A stretch of DNA of 35,166 nucleotides from contig DATIXD010000083.1 of assembly GCA_035518875.1 (NCBI GenBank), positions 1 through 35,166 of the forward strand. Direction: 5' to 3'. The notes beneath the pieces were generated by a model. The model was not told where the DNA came from and searched no databases. It was given only the letters and a program-made list of their open reading frames with translations. The translations under genes were made by a program, and so were the position numbers. Shown here in pieces: positions 8,361 to 16,637 of this stretch (the stretch's first letter is position 1; each line of letters begins with the position of its first letter). Source of the DNA: DATIXD01 sp035518875. Its GTDB lineage: Bacteria; Pseudomonadota; Gammaproteobacteria; Methylococcales; Methylococcaceae.

Positions 8361-9608
8361 ATGGATTATTTCAATTATCGCGACGGCGAGTTGTATGCCG
8401 AAAACGTCGCCTTATCCGCGATAGCCGAACAGCACGGCACGCCCTGTTATGTTTACTCCCGCGCCACCCTGGAACGACATTGGCACGCGTTCGACCAGGC
8501 TTTCGCCGGTCGCCCGCACTTGGTCTGCTACGCGGTCAAGGCCAATTCCAACCTGGCCGTGCTCAATGTGTTGGCGCAACTCGGTTCCGGCTTCGATATC
8601 GTTTCCGTCGGTGAACTCGAAAGGGTGCTGGCGGCCGGCGGTGATCCCGGCAAGATCGTGTTCTCCGGCGTGGGCAAGCGGGAAGACGAAATGCGGCGCG
8701 CACTGGCAGTCGGCATTCGCTGTTTCAATGTTGAGGTATCGGCGGAGTTGGACCGGCTGAACCGACTCGCCGGCGAATTGGGCTTGAAAGCGCCGGTGTC
8801 GCTGCGAGTCAATCCGGACGTGGACGCCCTAACCCATCCCTACATCTCGACAGGGCTCAAAGAAAACAAATTCGGCATCGACATCGAGCAAGCCCTGGGT
8901 GAATACCGGCGCGCCGCCGCCATGCCGCATCTGGAGGTCGTCGGCATCGACTGTCATATCGGTTCTCAGCTCGTCAACGCAGGCCCGTTCCTGGATGCCC
9001 TGGATCGCGTGCTGGCTTTGGCCCAGCAGCTGTACAAGCTTGAAATTCCCATCCATCATCTGGATTTGGGCGGTGGTCTGGGCATCCGCTATCGCGACGA
9101 GCAGCCGCCGGAACCTTCGGAGTTGGCCGCGGCGATGGTCGAGCGCCTCAAGGACGCCGACTATGAAATCCTCATCGAGCCCGGCCGCGCCATCGCCGGC
9201 AATGCCGGCATCCTGCTGACTCGGGTGGAATATCTGAAGTCCAACCGGGAAAAGGATTTCGCCATCGTCGATGCGGCCATGAACGATCTGCTGCGCCCCT
9301 CCCTCTACAATGCCTGGCAGGAAATCGTGCCGGTGCGGCAAGGCGGAACGGCCGAATCGAGAACCTACGACATCGTCGGCCCGGTTTGCGAGACCGGCGA
9401 TTTTCTCGGCAAACAGCGCGAGCTGGCCCTGCGCGAGGGCGATTTGCTGGCCGTGCGCTCGGCCGGTGCCTATGGTTTCAGCATGAGTTCCAATTACAAT
9501 TCGCGGCCGCGGCCCGCAGAAGTCATGGTGGACGGTGATCGAATCCATCTGGTAAGAGCCAGGGAAACGATCGCTTCTTTGTTTGCGGGTGAAAGCATGG
9601 TGGCTTGA
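8361..9608 (+). CDS. lysA: Diaminopimelate decarboxylase LysA
   Basis: LysA decarboxylates meso-diaminopimelate to L-lysine, the last step of lysine synthesis. The 415-residue cytosolic PLP enzyme has the pyridoxal-binding lysine at 60 (CYAVKANSN), HIGSQ at 199-203, the glycine-rich phosphate site DLGGGLG at 235-241, EPGR at 273-276, the active-site CETGD at 343-347, and AGAYGFSMSSNYNSRPRP near the end. Length and motifs are typical of the family. It sits 4 bp after lptM and 3 bp before dapF, which makes its substrate, so the two consecutive pathway steps are coexpressed. Confidence 0.98.
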   Translation: MDYFNYRDGELYAENVALSAIAEQHGTPCYVYSRATLERHWHAFDQAFAGRPHLVCYAVKANSNLAVLNVLAQLGSGFDIVSVGELERVLAAGGDPGKIVFSGVGKREDEMRRALAVGIRCFNVEVSAELDRLNRLAGELGLKAPVSLRVNPDVDALTHPYISTGLKENKFGIDIEQALGEYRRAAAMPHLEVVGIDCHIGSQLVNAGPFLDALDRVLALAQQLYKLEIPIHHLDLGGGLGIRYRDEQPPEPSELAAAMVERLKDADYEILIEPGRAIAGNAGILLTRVEYLKSNREKDFAIVDAAMNDLLRPSLYNAWQEIVPVRQGGTAESRTYDIVGPVCETGDFLGKQRELALREGDLLAVRSAGAYGFSMSSNYNSRPRPAEVMVDGDRIHLVRARETIASLFAGESMVA

Positions 9609-9611
9609 AGG

Positions 9612-10439
9612 ATGCTGAAATTCACCAAGATGCACGGTCTGGGCAACGATTTCGTCGTCATCGATGCGGTACGCCAGCAAGTGAGCCTGACCCCGGAGCA
9701 GATCCGGCGGATCGCCGACCGCCATTTCGGTGTGGGCTGCGACCAGCTGCTCCTGGTCGAGCCGCCGCTCAGCGCCAATGCGGATTTCCGCTATCGCATT
9801 TTCAACGCCGACGGCGGTGAAGTCGCTCAATGCGGGAACGGCGCCCGTTGCTTCGCCCGCTTCGTGCATGAGCACGGGCTTTGCGACAAGGAAGAGATTC
9901 GGGTCGATACCGATGCCGGCCAGCTCTTACTCCGTCGCGAGGCAGATGGTAATATCCGGGTCGATATGGGCGTCCCCCGGCACACGCCGGCTGCGATTCC
10001 CCTGCGGGCGGAGCGCGAGGCGCTCGCTTATCCGGTAACGGTGGAAGGCCGGACTTGGCGCTTCGGTGCGGTGTCTATGGGCAATCCCCACGCGGTGCTG
10101 GTCGTCGAAAGCTTGGACGACGCGCCAGTTGGAGAGTTAGGGCCATTGCTGGAGCGCCATGCGCTGTTTCCCCAGCGCGCCAATATTGGGTTCATGCAAA
10201 TTCTCGATCGCCATCAGGTCCGTTTGCGCGTGTTCGAACGCGGGACCGGCGAAACCCTGGCTTGTGGCAGCGGCGCTTGCGCGGCAGCCGTGGTGGGGAT
10301 CGAACAGGGTGTTCTGGATGATCCGGTGCGGGTCGATTTACCCGGCGGTACGCTTCACATCAGCTGGCAGGGGCGTGGTCAACCGGTTTACCTCAGAGGT
10401 CCAGCCGTTTCCGTATTTCAAGGTATGATCGACTTATGA
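9612..10439 (+). CDS. dapF: Diaminopimelate epimerase DapF
   Basis: DapF interconverts LL- and meso-diaminopimelate, used for lysine and peptidoglycan. The 275-residue cofactor-free enzyme has two catalytic cysteines, Cys74 in AQCGNGARC and Cys218 in ETLACGSGACAA, matching E. coli Cys73 and Cys217. It opens with FTKMHGLGNDF as expected. A GAAGG Shine-Dalgarno lies directly before the ATG and overlaps the end of lysA. Its stop overlaps the next start in ATGA, so translation of the DUF484 gene is probably coupled. Confidence 0.98.
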   Translation: MLKFTKMHGLGNDFVVIDAVRQQVSLTPEQIRRIADRHFGVGCDQLLLVEPPLSANADFRYRIFNADGGEVAQCGNGARCFARFVHEHGLCDKEEIRVDTDAGQLLLRREADGNIRVDMGVPRHTPAAIPLRAEREALAYPVTVEGRTWRFGAVSMGNPHAVLVVESLDDAPVGELGPLLERHALFPQRANIGFMQILDRHQVRLRVFERGTGETLACGSGACAAAVVGIEQGVLDDPVRVDLPGGTLHISWQGRGQPVYLRGPAVSVFQGMIDL

Positions 10440-11140
10440 AATTGAGCAACGCACACCGACAGGACAGAAGCGAAACCACGGCGGCCGAGGTCGAGGCCTA
10501 TCTTCGCCGGCATCCCGATTTTTTTCATCACCATCTCGATTTGCTGGAAGGATTGAAACTGCCGCATCCCTGCGGCGAGGCCGTTTCCCTGGTTTCCCGA
10601 CAGATCGACCTGCTCCGTGAGAAAAACCGCAAACTGCAACTGCAGCTGAACGATCTCCTGCAAATCGCCCGGGACAATGACGCCCTGGTCAGGCGCATGC
10701 ACCAGGTTACCCTGTCACTGCTGGACGCGACTTCCCTGGACGATGCCTTGGCGGGCCTTCGCTGGCTGCTGCACGAATGCTTCCAGGCCGATTTCGTCGC
10801 AGTGCGGTTGGTTCGGCCGATCATCGACAGTCCCATCGCCAATCTTTGCATTCCGCCGGATTCCGATGCGTTGGCCCACCTCGAGCCGCTTCTCGAGATG
10901 GGCAAACCGGAGTGCGGCCTACCGACGACGGAGAGGGCTGAGCTGCTGTTCGGAGCGGATGCCCGGGAAGTCTTGTCCTATGCGCTCGTGCCCTTGCAGC
11001 ATGCCGGGCTCAGAGGCTTTCTGGCGATCGGCAGTCGCAACGCCAGCCGGTTTGAAGCCGGCATGGGGCATCTATTTCTGTCCCAAATGGGTGAAATCGT
11101 CTCCGCCCGCTTCGTTTCGCTGTTGACGGCGCTGCCCTAA
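10436..11140 (+). CDS. DUF484 family protein (YigA-like)
   Basis: The 234-residue soluble protein belongs to DUF484, a GAF-like family found between dapF and xerC in many gammaproteobacteria. It has the N-terminal family segment VEAYLRRHPDFFHHHLDLLE, then a short coiled coil near residues 55-75 (REKNRKLQLQLNDLLQIARD), and a GAF-like domain to the end (LVPLQHAGLRGFLAIGS near 180-200). Its function is not established, although the conserved position suggests a link to XerC or to the cell envelope. It starts within dapF by an ATGA overlap, and xerC follows after 8 bp. Confidence 0.88.
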   Translation: MKLSNAHRQDRSETTAAEVEAYLRRHPDFFHHHLDLLEGLKLPHPCGEAVSLVSRQIDLLREKNRKLQLQLNDLLQIARDNDALVRRMHQVTLSLLDATSLDDALAGLRWLLHECFQADFVAVRLVRPIIDSPIANLCIPPDSDALAHLEPLLEMGKPECGLPTTERAELLFGADAREVLSYALVPLQHAGLRGFLAIGSRNASRFEAGMGHLFLSQMGEIVSARFVSLLTALP

Positions 11141-11148
11141 GCAACTTC

Positions 11149-12057
11149 ATGGAACAGGGCGCGCGGGAGCAACTAGCCCGGTTTCTCGAGCTGCTCGAGA
11201 TTCGCCGACGTGCCTCAGCGCACACCCAAGCCGCATACGCCCATGACCTCCAACAGTTGACCGGATTCTGCGAACGTCATCAACTGGGGCGCTGGGAAGA
11301 CTTGCGCCAGCATCACGTCCGCGCTCACCTCGCCGAGCGTCACCGCGAGGGTCTGGGCAGCCGCAGTCTCCAGCGGGAATTGTCGGCTCTTCGCAGTTTC
11401 TTCGATTTCCTGATCGAGGAGCAGCGGCTGGCGCTGAATCCCGCGCGCGGGGTGCGGGCGCCGAAAGCGCCGCGAAAGCTGCCCAAGCTGCTGGATGTCG
11501 ATCAGATGGTTGGTCTGCTGGATGCGGCGCAGGATGGGGAACTGGAGGCCCGTGACCTGGCGATGTGGGAATTGTTCTATTCCTGCGGCCTGCGCCTAAG
11601 CGAGCTGACCCAACTCGATTGCAAAGACGTGGATTTGGTGTCCGGCTCGGCGTTCGTCCGCTCAGGCAAGGGCCGAAAATCACGCTATTGTCCGGTGGGC
11701 GGCAAGGCTTGCGAAGCCGTGCGGCGATGGCTGGCGGTCCGCGAACGTTACGCCTTAGCGGATGAGTCCGCGCTGTTCGTCAGTAACCGTGGCGGACGCA
11801 TCTCGCCCAGGACGGTACAGATGCGCCTCGAGCGTTGGCGGCGCAAGCTGGGCCTTGCCGAGCATATTCATCCCCACATGTTGCGCCATTCCTTCGCCAG
11901 CCACATGCTGGAATCCACCGGCGATCTGCGGGCGGTGCAGGAACTTTTGGGGCATGCCAACATCGCTACGACACAGATCTATACCCATGTCGATTTCCAG
12001 CGGCTCGCGGCAGTTTATGACCAAGCGCATCCCCGTGCCAGAAAGCCTCGCGCCTGA
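11149..12057 (+). CDS. xerC: Tyrosine recombinase XerC
   Basis: XerC acts with XerD at dif to resolve chromosome dimers at division. The 302-residue protein has an N-terminal SAM-like core-binding domain (about 1-95) and a catalytic domain with Arg149 (SCGLRLSEL), Lys174, His243 and Arg246 (HMLRHSFASHM), His269 (LLGHANIATTQIY) and the nucleophile Tyr278. These correspond one by one to the E. coli XerC residues. The position after dapF and DUF484 is the standard context and separates it from phage or integron integrases. The Shine-Dalgarno is weak, so it may rely on coupling with the preceding gene. Confidence 0.96.
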   Translation: MEQGAREQLARFLELLEIRRRASAHTQAAYAHDLQQLTGFCERHQLGRWEDLRQHHVRAHLAERHREGLGSRSLQRELSALRSFFDFLIEEQRLALNPARGVRAPKAPRKLPKLLDVDQMVGLLDAAQDGELEARDLAMWELFYSCGLRLSELTQLDCKDVDLVSGSAFVRSGKGRKSRYCPVGGKACEAVRRWLAVRERYALADESALFVSNRGGRISPRTVQMRLERWRRKLGLAEHIHPHMLRHSFASHMLESTGDLRAVQELLGHANIATTQIYTHVDFQRLAAVYDQAHPRARKPRA

Positions 12058-12066
12058 AATTTCAGC

Positions 12067-12095
12067 TGCTTGGGCCGGACGGGTTAAGTTATAAT
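12067..12095 (+). promoter_or_regulatory. Candidate promoter for the DUF2333-DUF4389 pair
   Basis: A perfect -10 TATAAT lies at 12090-12095, 33 bp before the DUF2333 ATG. The -35 at 12067-12072 (TGCTTG, 17-bp spacer) is poor. The call rests mainly on the -10 and its position in the 71-bp gap after xerC. Confidence 0.45.
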
Positions 12096-12128
12096 CGTCC
12101 GATTCGGAAAACGCTACAGGACCAGCTC

Positions 12129-13160
12129 ATGTCAGTGCCAAAGAAATCGCCCAGCCAGGACAAGACGTTCCTACAGGGTTTGATCGGGGTGATCCATCCG
12201 CAAACCTTGAAAGAGCGGGGTATTGCCTGGACGATCGGGATGGCTTTTGCGCTTGTTGTGATTTTCCTGGTGATTCTCAACGAGTACTGGGGTAAGGAGC
12301 CGGATCGTTTGGACGTGCTGGCGGTTGCATCCAGCGACGCCGGGGTCAAGGATCCTAAGGAGTTGCCTCTGGGGTATGTGTACGCCACCAGCCTGGTTCA
12401 TATCGCCGAAACGCTGCTGCACAAGCCGGGCGGTTTTCTGGCCAACGACGTATTTCCCCCGGGGGTGTTGGCAGACAACATGCCGAGGTGGGAATATGGC
12501 GCCCTGACCGCGCTGCGGGACGGGACCTCGGCTCTGCGTAACCACATCGCCCGCGCCCAGACGCAATCCAAAGAAGATCCCGATCTTGCGAAAGCCGAAC
12601 CGTTTTTTTACTTCGACCACCTTTCGTGGCAGCTGCCGTCCTCGGAATCGGAGTACCAGAAGGGTATCGAGGCCATGGAAGGTTATCGATCGCGGTTGAT
12701 GAAACGGGATGCACCGTTCTACTCCCGCGCCGACAACTTGCGTCAGTATCTCGAGATTTTGGAGAAACGCCTGGGCAGTTTGTCCAACCGTCTCAGCGCC
12801 AGCGCCGGAGACAGCCGCCAGCTCAGCTTGGACGAGCAGCGCACCGTGGTCATGAAAACCTCGTGGTGGAATGTCGACGATATTTTCTTCGAGGCGCGCG
12901 GCTACTCTTGGGCGGCCATCCATATCCTCAGAGCCGTCGAATTCGATTTCAGGGATATCCTGGGCAATAAAACCGCCTTGGTGTCCCTTAGAGCCATCAT
13001 CCATGAACTGGAGGATGGCCAGGCGCCTTTCCTCAGTCCTGTAATCCTGAACGGCGGCGGCTTCGGCATTTTCGCCAACTATTCGTTGACTTTGGCCAAT
13101 TACATTGCCCGTGCGAACGCCGCCACCATTGACCTTCGTAACCTTCTGCAGCAGGGATAG
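12129..13160 (+). CDS. DUF2333 family membrane-anchored protein
   Basis: The 343-residue protein has one transmembrane segment near residues 34-54 (WTIGMAFALVVIFLVI) and a large, presumably periplasmic region. It includes the family-like stretches PGGFLANDVFPPGVLADNMP, WEYGALTALRDGTSALRNH and the WWNVDDIFFEARGYSWA region. DUF2333 is a conserved gammaproteobacterial family without a known function. The protein has no catalytic motif or cysteine pattern that I can recognise. It may be cotranscribed with the DUF4389 gene 78 bp downstream. Confidence 0.85.
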   Translation: MSVPKKSPSQDKTFLQGLIGVIHPQTLKERGIAWTIGMAFALVVIFLVILNEYWGKEPDRLDVLAVASSDAGVKDPKELPLGYVYATSLVHIAETLLHKPGGFLANDVFPPGVLADNMPRWEYGALTALRDGTSALRNHIARAQTQSKEDPDLAKAEPFFYFDHLSWQLPSSESEYQKGIEAMEGYRSRLMKRDAPFYSRADNLRQYLEILEKRLGSLSNRLSASAGDSRQLSLDEQRTVVMKTSWWNVDDIFFEARGYSWAAIHILRAVEFDFRDILGNKTALVSLRAIIHELEDGQAPFLSPVILNGGGFGIFANYSLTLANYIARANAATIDLRNLLQQG

Positions 13161-13238
13161 ACGGCAACCTCGAACCGGATGCTTCCCGCATGAAGGGCGC
13201 CGTCAAGCCTTGACCAATGAGTACTGGCTGTTCATCCG

Positions 13239-13520
13239 ATGAAAGACCCTATATTCGATAACCAGGTACCGACCAACGCCTTCGTCCGCCTGCTTTTCAT
13301 GATCCTGTTCTTCGCCCTTTTCGGAGCGGTCAGGTTCATGGTCTGGGCATTGGTGCTGTTCCAGTTCCTGACTCATCTCTTCACCGGTCGGGTTAACCGA
13401 CGGGCGCTGCAGTGGGGTGAAGCGCTCTCGAACTGGATACATCGCATGATGCTGTTCATGACCTACAACACGGAGCGCATGCCCTTTCCCTTCTCCTCAT
13501 TCGGGGCCGACGCCGACTGA
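13239..13520 (+). CDS. DUF4389 family small membrane protein
   Basis: The 93-residue protein has a strongly hydrophobic region at about 18-46 (LLFMILFFALFGAVRFMVWA), probably one long or two short membrane segments. A soluble tail with YNTERMPFPFS follows, the usual DUF4389 ending. Members are small inner-membrane proteins of unknown function. It follows the DUF2333 gene and faces the porin operon, with a stem-loop between them. Confidence 0.82.
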   Translation: MKDPIFDNQVPTNAFVRLLFMILFFALFGAVRFMVWALVLFQFLTHLFTGRVNRRALQWGEALSNWIHRMMLFMTYNTERMPFPFSSFGADAD

Positions 13521-13538
13521 ACCTACCGAACGGCTTGC

Positions 13539-13566
13539 CGCCCCTTCGTTTTTCGTCGAAGCGGCG
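13539..13566. terminator. Stem-loop between convergent genes
   Basis: CGCCCCTTCG at 13539-13548 and CGAAGCGGCG at 13557-13566 form a ten-position stem with one mismatch around an 8-nt loop. It lies between the DUF4389 stop and the porin stop. It may end transcription in both directions, but neither side has a good T-run. Confidence 0.45.
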
Positions 13567-13574
13567 CGAGTCGC

Positions 13575-15035
13575 CTAAAAACTAAAGCGGGTGGAGAACT
13601 CGACGCGCTGGAGATCGCCCTCCTGACCGTTTTCCAGTTGGCGCAAGCCGTAGATGTATTCCAGCCCGATGGTGGCTTGCAGCAAGGGGCTCCACAGCAG
13701 ATTGACATGTACGCTTTGTGCCTGTTTGCTGACAGATTGCGCAACGAATGGCGGATAGTCCGCATGCGCAAAGCCATAGGCGACAGTGGATCGCCAGGTG
13801 GGGCTCCAAAAGTGCTGATAAGCCAGGAAACCACCGTAGACGTCCAACAGATCGATGTGTCCGGAGCTATTCAGTACGGCGTCGTTGAACAGGTTATACG
13901 AGGTATAACGGCCAAGGCCGTTGCCGTAGTTGAGCATGAAGCGGAAATTGTCCAAACCGTAGGTTCTGACCTTTCCGGCCAGACTGACCGCGCCACCCCA
14001 GGCTTCCGATGCCTGGTGATGATTATTGTCCGAGTAGCGGATTTGCCGCGCGAGCCCTGCAACCGAGAGCGAGCCCCAGACGGGGTTGTAATTGAGGCGG
14101 GCGACCACATCGGGTGCACGATCGTCATCCGGCGCGATACGGACGCCGTTGGGTAATGTCAGGGTGGTTTCCGGGTTCTCCAAAGCGGTCTGGAATTCCA
14201 GCGGCGCGCCGGCTAGCGAGAATGGTTGAGTCCAGCGGATCAAAGCCTGGCGGACAAAAATCTGTCCGATGGGACCGCCAAAATCGTTCAGTTCCGGGAG
14301 CGCCGCGACGTTCAGGAAGGTCGTCCAGGTCTGACCGCCGAGAAGATTCCCCAAGCTGCCGTAAGCGTGACGCAGACGCGGCGAGTAGCCGTTGGTGACG
14401 CGCTCGTCCCCCGGTACGGGAGCATCCCCGGGCGGCTGGAAAGACATGAAGTCCATTTCCAGATAGGTGTTGAGATCACCGAGGATGGTTGGCGTAAAAC
14501 TCTTGAGCCAGATACGGCTTTCCCGGGCATTGAAGACGGTCTCACTATGTTCGCCCAGGTTGCTTCCGACCGGGATTGCCGACGGAATGAGCATTAAATT
14601 ATTAATATTGTTGCTTCCGCCCCTCGCGCTGGCGCTGTTGTAAATAGCATCCAGTTTGGCATAGCCGCCAATCGCCAAGGATGTGTCGGTGCCGGGAATC
14701 TTGTATGAACCTTTCACGTCGCCCACTGTTACCGGTTTGGCTTCTTTCCTCGCAGGTTCGGTAGCCATAGCGCTGGTCGGCGCCGTCGCTGATGCTTGCG
14801 TCGCCGCAGTTGCAGTGGTTTGGTCGGGGTTGGCCGGCGAGGTGGCGGCTTGCCGTCTGGTTTCCTGCTCCTGCGCCAGTTTATGCTCCAACTCGTGGAC
14901 GCGAGAGGACAGTTGCTTGACCTGTGCACTCAGTTCCTTGACCAGGGCACGCAGGTCGTCGTCCGCTGTGGCCGGAACCGCCAGGACGCCAAGCAGCAGC
15001 AAAGACAGCATTTTCGGCAGCGCTTTCAAATGCAT
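13575..15035 (-). CDS. DcaP-like outer-membrane porin
   Basis: The 486-residue protein is a predicted trimeric porin of the DcaP-like type. It has a signal peptide (cleavage near ATA|DDD), an N-terminal periplasmic coiled coil at about 28-62 (LVKELSAQVKQLSSRVHELE), an Ala/Thr-rich linker, and a beta-barrel starting near SLAIGGYAKLDAIYNS. It ends in phenylalanine (FSTRFSF), as barrels recognised by BamA do. DcaP relatives take up dicarboxylates and other small anions, but the substrate here cannot be told. It is the last gene of a compact minus-strand operon and lies 8 bp after the cytochrome c'-like lipoprotein gene. Confidence 0.85.
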   Translation of the reverse strand: MHLKALPKMLSLLLLGVLAVPATADDDLRALVKELSAQVKQLSSRVHELEHKLAQEQETRRQAATSPANPDQTTATAATQASATAPTSAMATEPARKEAKPVTVGDVKGSYKIPGTDTSLAIGGYAKLDAIYNSASARGGSNNINNLMLIPSAIPVGSNLGEHSETVFNARESRIWLKSFTPTILGDLNTYLEMDFMSFQPPGDAPVPGDERVTNGYSPRLRHAYGSLGNLLGGQTWTTFLNVAALPELNDFGGPIGQIFVRQALIRWTQPFSLAGAPLEFQTALENPETTLTLPNGVRIAPDDDRAPDVVARLNYNPVWGSLSVAGLARQIRYSDNNHHQASEAWGGAVSLAGKVRTYGLDNFRFMLNYGNGLGRYTSYNLFNDAVLNSSGHIDLLDVYGGFLAYQHFWSPTWRSTVAYGFAHADYPPFVAQSVSKQAQSVHVNLLWSPLLQATIGLEYIYGLRQLENGQEGDLQRVEFSTRFSF

Positions 15036-15043
15036 GCTCCCTC

Positions 15044-15514
15044 CTAGTCGCCGGTTTTTCTGAACAGCCCGTGGCAGGCCGTGCAGGTGTGGGTCATTTG
15101 ATCCAGCGTTTGCGGAATAGCGTCGATATAGTTGTGGCTGGCCTGTTGTTCCAATTGGCCAGCCTGATCCCGCAACTTATTGGCCAAGGCCAGAAAGGCC
15201 GTCTGTTCGTCGGGATTCAGCTTCAGCGTTGGCAGAGTGGCGAGAATGGCATTGATCGTGTTGGACAAACTTCGGGCTACTTCTGCGATTTGGGTGGCGC
15301 GCTGACGGCGTTCCCGGTCGATATCGAGTTCCGTCCTCATTCGATCGAACATCAGACTGTTCATTTCGACCATTAGCTCGTGCAGGCGGGCATCTTGCAC
15401 CGCGTGCAAGGCCGGCTGGCCGGTGTTCGGCAGCGTTTTTGGCACTGCGTGTTCCGGGCTGGTGGAGCAGGCCGTGAAGTTAACCAGAAGGATGATCATC
15501 CAGGGTCGCCGCAT
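15044..15514 (-). CDS. Lipoprotein with C-terminal CxxCH haem motif, cytochrome c'-like
   Basis: The 156-residue protein has a short signal ending in a lipobox-like FTAC (Cys16), so it is probably lipid-anchored. The rest is helical, and the C-terminus reads CTACHGLFRKTGD with CxxCH at 144-148. A haem site this close to the end of a four-helix bundle is the arrangement of cytochrome c', which binds NO, CO or O2 or moves electrons. Similarity elsewhere cannot be judged by eye, and a non-haem helical bundle with a CxxCH is possible. It is unusual in lying between a porin and darP, with 8- and 6-bp gaps. Confidence 0.65.
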   Translation of the reverse strand: MRRPWMIILLVNFTACSTSPEHAVPKTLPNTGQPALHAVQDARLHELMVEMNSLMFDRMRTELDIDRERRQRATQIAEVARSLSNTINAILATLPTLKLNPDEQTAFLALANKLRDQAGQLEQQASHNYIDAIPQTLDQMTHTCTACHGLFRKTGD

Positions 15515-15520
15515 CGGCGT

Positions 15521-16069
15521 TCACTCCTCCAGATATTCGGCCGGTTCGCGGGTTCCTTCGGCTGTCACGAAGTTCCGCACATATTTGAACAATAACCGCG
15601 CCGAGCGTGGCGGAGACTGGGCGATTCGTTCTTTGCGCGCGTCGCGGACCAGTTGCCGGAGCTTTTGCCGGTCGGCGCTCGGATACGCCGCCAGAAAGCC
15701 GTTGATTTCGTTCTCGTCTCCGCCCAGCAGACGGTCGCGCCAACGCTCGATCCGGTGTAGCTCGCCGATGGCTTGGGCGCTTTGATTCTTGAGTCCTGCC
15801 AGTTTTTTCCGAATCGGTTCGGCGTCGATCTCCCGCAGCAACTTGCCGATGAATTTCCGCTGCCGCTTGAGCGCTCCGTGCTGGGTGATGGATTGTGCCT
15901 GCCGCACCGCTTCCAGAAGTTGGACGGGCAAATCGAAGCTGTTCAATCGTTCGAGGGGAAGTGCGATCAATTCCTCGCCCAGGTCCTGCAAGGCCGCGCT
16001 TTCGCGTTTCAATTGCGATTTGCTGACCCGTTCGGGGGCGGACTCGAATTCTTCGTCCAAATCGGTCAT
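15521..16069 (-). CDS. darP: Ribosome biogenesis factor DarP (YjgA, DUF615)
   Basis: DarP helps the 50S subunit mature, acting on helices near the peptidyl-transferase centre. The 182-residue protein is almost wholly helical and charged. It has family segments such as SKSQLKRESAALQDLGEELIAL (about 18-39), RQRKFIGKLLREID and IERWRDRLLGGDENEINGFL near 125-145. Length matches E. coli YjgA (183). It starts with ATG at 16069, 10 bp after a small membrane-protein gene, and its stop is 6 bp before the haem lipoprotein gene. This neighbourhood is odd for a ribosome factor. Confidence 0.92.
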   Translation of the reverse strand: MTDLDEEFESAPERVSKSQLKRESAALQDLGEELIALPLERLNSFDLPVQLLEAVRQAQSITQHGALKRQRKFIGKLLREIDAEPIRKKLAGLKNQSAQAIGELHRIERWRDRLLGGDENEINGFLAAYPSADRQKLRQLVRDARKERIAQSPPRSARLLFKYVRNFVTAEGTREPAEYLEE

Positions 16070-16079
16070 GAGAGAAGCT

Positions 16080-16268
16080 TCAGGAGACGAGGATCAGGAA
16101 AAAGACGAATAGGGCGACGAGGGCAAGGGGTATCAGCACGTCGGCCCAGTGCGCCTCGGCTTGCCGGCTCTGCGCGAAAGCCGCCCGGATGCCGGGCCGG
16201 AACCAGAAGATGACCAGCAGCGCCAGCGCGCCGATCAGAATCGTTTCCCACATCGAGAAGGGTGCCAT
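16080..16268 (-). CDS. Small two-helix membrane protein
   Basis: The 62-residue protein has two predicted membrane helices, about 8-22 (TILIGALALLVIFWF) and 44-61 (LIPLALVALFVFFLILVS), joined by a basic and acidic loop. I do not recognise the family. A GACGGAAAA run precedes the ATG at 16268; a second in-frame ATG (MWETIL) is at 16253. It appears to be the first gene of the darP-haem lipoprotein-porin operon. Confidence 0.6.
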   Translation of the reverse strand: MAPFSMWETILIGALALLVIFWFRPGIRAAFAQSRQAEAHWADVLIPLALVALFVFFLILVS

Positions 16269-16637
16269 TTTTCCGTCAGGCCATCACCAGAGTTGCATGC
16301 AATTTTAACTTAATTGTGGCTTCGCGCGTGCCTTCCGGAGGTTTAATTCATTCGGCGATCGGGGTTATGGCATTGAAACAGGGGATGTCCGGGGTGTGTG
16401 TTATGATGTTGGACACGATGTCTTTTGGATCCAATTCGAAACATGCCGAGAGTGTCTTGAATCGTCTGGGTGATTTTGCCGATGATTCAACAACAGCGAT
16501 CCCTGCCCAGGAACCTACGGCCGCGGACCGTTCCTTGCTCCTCCCTCCGTCCGGGAGAAGGTGGTCCTTGCGGCCGGATGGTTCTGGGGTGCCGCCCTTC
16601 GCGGGCACGGCGTCCGGGAGGAGGCTCTAAGCCTGTC
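16269..16637. other. Gap with no supported gene between the darP operon and guaD
   Basis: The 369-bp gap should hold the promoters of both flanking units. A plus frame of 122 codons crosses it but has no family match, and its end is low-complexity. The segment 16545-16625 contains GTCCGGGAG twice in a GC-rich, repeat-like context typical of dispersed intergenic elements. Confidence 0.5.

Noticed and set aside
16262..16630. 122-codon plus frame before guaD
   Set aside because: No recognisable family, low-complexity end, and it overlaps the promoter region of two genes.
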